A stretch of DNA of 64,000 bases from Tamarix chinensis (Eukaryota; Streptophyta; Magnoliopsida; Caryophyllales; Tamaricaceae): positions 28,902,590 through 28,966,589 of the forward strand of contig CM060180.1 in assembly GCA_030549775.1 (NCBI GenBank), in the 5' to 3' direction. A model generated the notes under the pieces. That model was not told the origin of the DNA. It ran no database searches and saw only the letters and a program-made list of their open reading frames with translations. Shown piece after piece: positions 62,976-64,000 of the stretch. Numbering within the stretch: position 1 is the first letter of the stretch; the number at the start of each line of letters is the position of its first letter. Made by a program: the position numbers and the translations under genes.

Positions 62976-64000
62976 GGCTCCTCCCCTCCTTTTAATTTTG
63001 CTGCTGCTTGACTTTCTCTTTCGTCATGCGTGCAATTAGGAGCAAGGCAAAATTAAGCGCCGGCCTATACAAGAAGAGCCCCACATTTTTTTGTTTTTTT
63101 GTCTGGCCGAGATGACAGAGTTTGTCTTCGGTTCCGTTGGGACGTCAATTGCATAGCCCATACACTGAACACTGCACAATAAGTCAATAATGCGTCCCAT
63201 CCGTCCATCTTTCGTCGGGTGGGCCGGGATGATTTTTTCTCTAGTCGTCTTCCGGCCAACGTAGTTTTGGAATGAAAAAAAATAGTCTGAGGCCCTTCGA
63301 GTAAAAATAATAGAAGAAAAATTAATATGATTATAAAGTATTTAATTTAAAATATAAAAAATTATGTATATATATTTATATTAATATATATATTTAGTTA
63401 TATATAAATGTATAGATAATATTATATATATATATATATATGTAAATTGGATAAAAAAAATAAATTAAATATTAAATAGATTGTATAACTTTAAATAATT
63501 TTACTTAATTGGACTTTAAAATATATTTTTTTTAAATTACAACATTTTTAAATTATCCATACTCTTTTTTTTATTACTATAATAAACAAATGTAAAAATA
63601 TCTTTAAATAAATAAACTAATATTAAAGTACATGCTAAAAAAAATAATATATATTACTGTAAAAATTAGAGGAGATTTAGACAATGATATTGATACTCTA
63701 ATTGTATTTGTATGCAGATGTAGTTTTGAAATCATGGATGTGAATTAACTAGGCGCGGTTCGAATGAAGTAAGCAAATTGAAACTGTGCCCATCCATCGA
63801 CCGTATGCGTCACGGAGTTCCAAACTCATGTTCGGTCACAACAATATGGGATGTCCGAACCGAACCATTTTGCATCAACTGTACGTACCCTTTTTTTTTT
63901 TGTAGCACCGCTTAATCCAATGCCCGTCCGATCAACACTCTGTTCGTATCAATGTTTAGGGCGGCCAAGATCGTAGGAATTTGGTTGCAAGAGCATTAAA
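62976..64000. other. Upstream flank of the GNAT gene, no further gene seen
   Basis: The first 300 bp are of ordinary composition and should include the GNAT promoter; a 64-codon minus-strand frame (63259-63065) has no recognised family. From about 63,300 to 63,680 the sequence is very AT-rich with a TA run near 63,427-63,441. The last 300 bp regain normal composition, but no gene was recognised. Confidence 0.5.

Overview
The window is nuclear DNA of a flowering plant. It is AT-rich, its genes are split by GT-AG introns, and most of the intergenic space is transposable elements of angiosperm type: an Athila-like Ty3/gypsy element, a Ty1/copia remnant, a Cassandra 5S-bearing LTR, CACTA, hAT and PIF/Harbinger elements. 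The species cannot be named from the sequence. Three protein genes could be rebuilt exon by exon with open frames and consistent phases. All other long ORFs are element debris or chance frames.

Layout. 1-5.5 kb: AT-rich intergenic DNA with a tandem duplication and microsatellites. 5.57-12.96 kb (minus strand): a five-exon gene for the proteasome assembly chaperone PSMD9/Nas2, with a hAT-type MITE in intron 2. 14.4-20.6 kb: a rearranged Athila-like retrotransposon with two 1.3-kb LTRs, minus-strand gag/protease/RT fragments, an inverted integrase end and a Cassandra solo LTR nested in the protease region. 21.1-24.4 kb: a hAT MITE and a 2.6-kb CACTA element. 24.6-34.7 kb: two 4.6-5.3-kb solo LTRs of one family in head-to-head orientation, each with a perfect 5-bp target duplication. 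34.7-38.5 kb: a decayed copia element split by a hAT MITE. 40.0-41.8 kb: a large foldback palindrome. 43.15-47.1 kb: a third copy of the long-LTR family, followed by a possible diverged relative. 51.07-51.53 kb: a PIF/Harbinger MITE about 200 bp upstream of the next gene. 51.73-58.66 kb (plus strand): a ten-exon M17 leucyl aminopeptidase gene with a plastid-type leader and two elements in intron 7. 60.78-62.98 kb (minus strand): a nine-exon GNAT acetyltransferase gene, convergent with the aminopeptidase gene.

The three genes are ordinary housekeeping-type plant genes (proteasome assembly, peptide turnover, protein or small-molecule acetylation). They share no pathway and no common regulation is visible. 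I found no clear candidate for a wholly new biological system. The most informative material is structural: dated-looking nested insertions supported by target duplications, the long solo-LTR family with variable internal repeats, the 5S-derived promoter-like sequence in Cassandra, the inverted Athila fragment, the foldback palindrome, and two gene-level oddities (a GC-AG intron with a possible dual start in the aminopeptidase gene, and a microsatellite lying exactly on a splice donor in the acetyltransferase gene).
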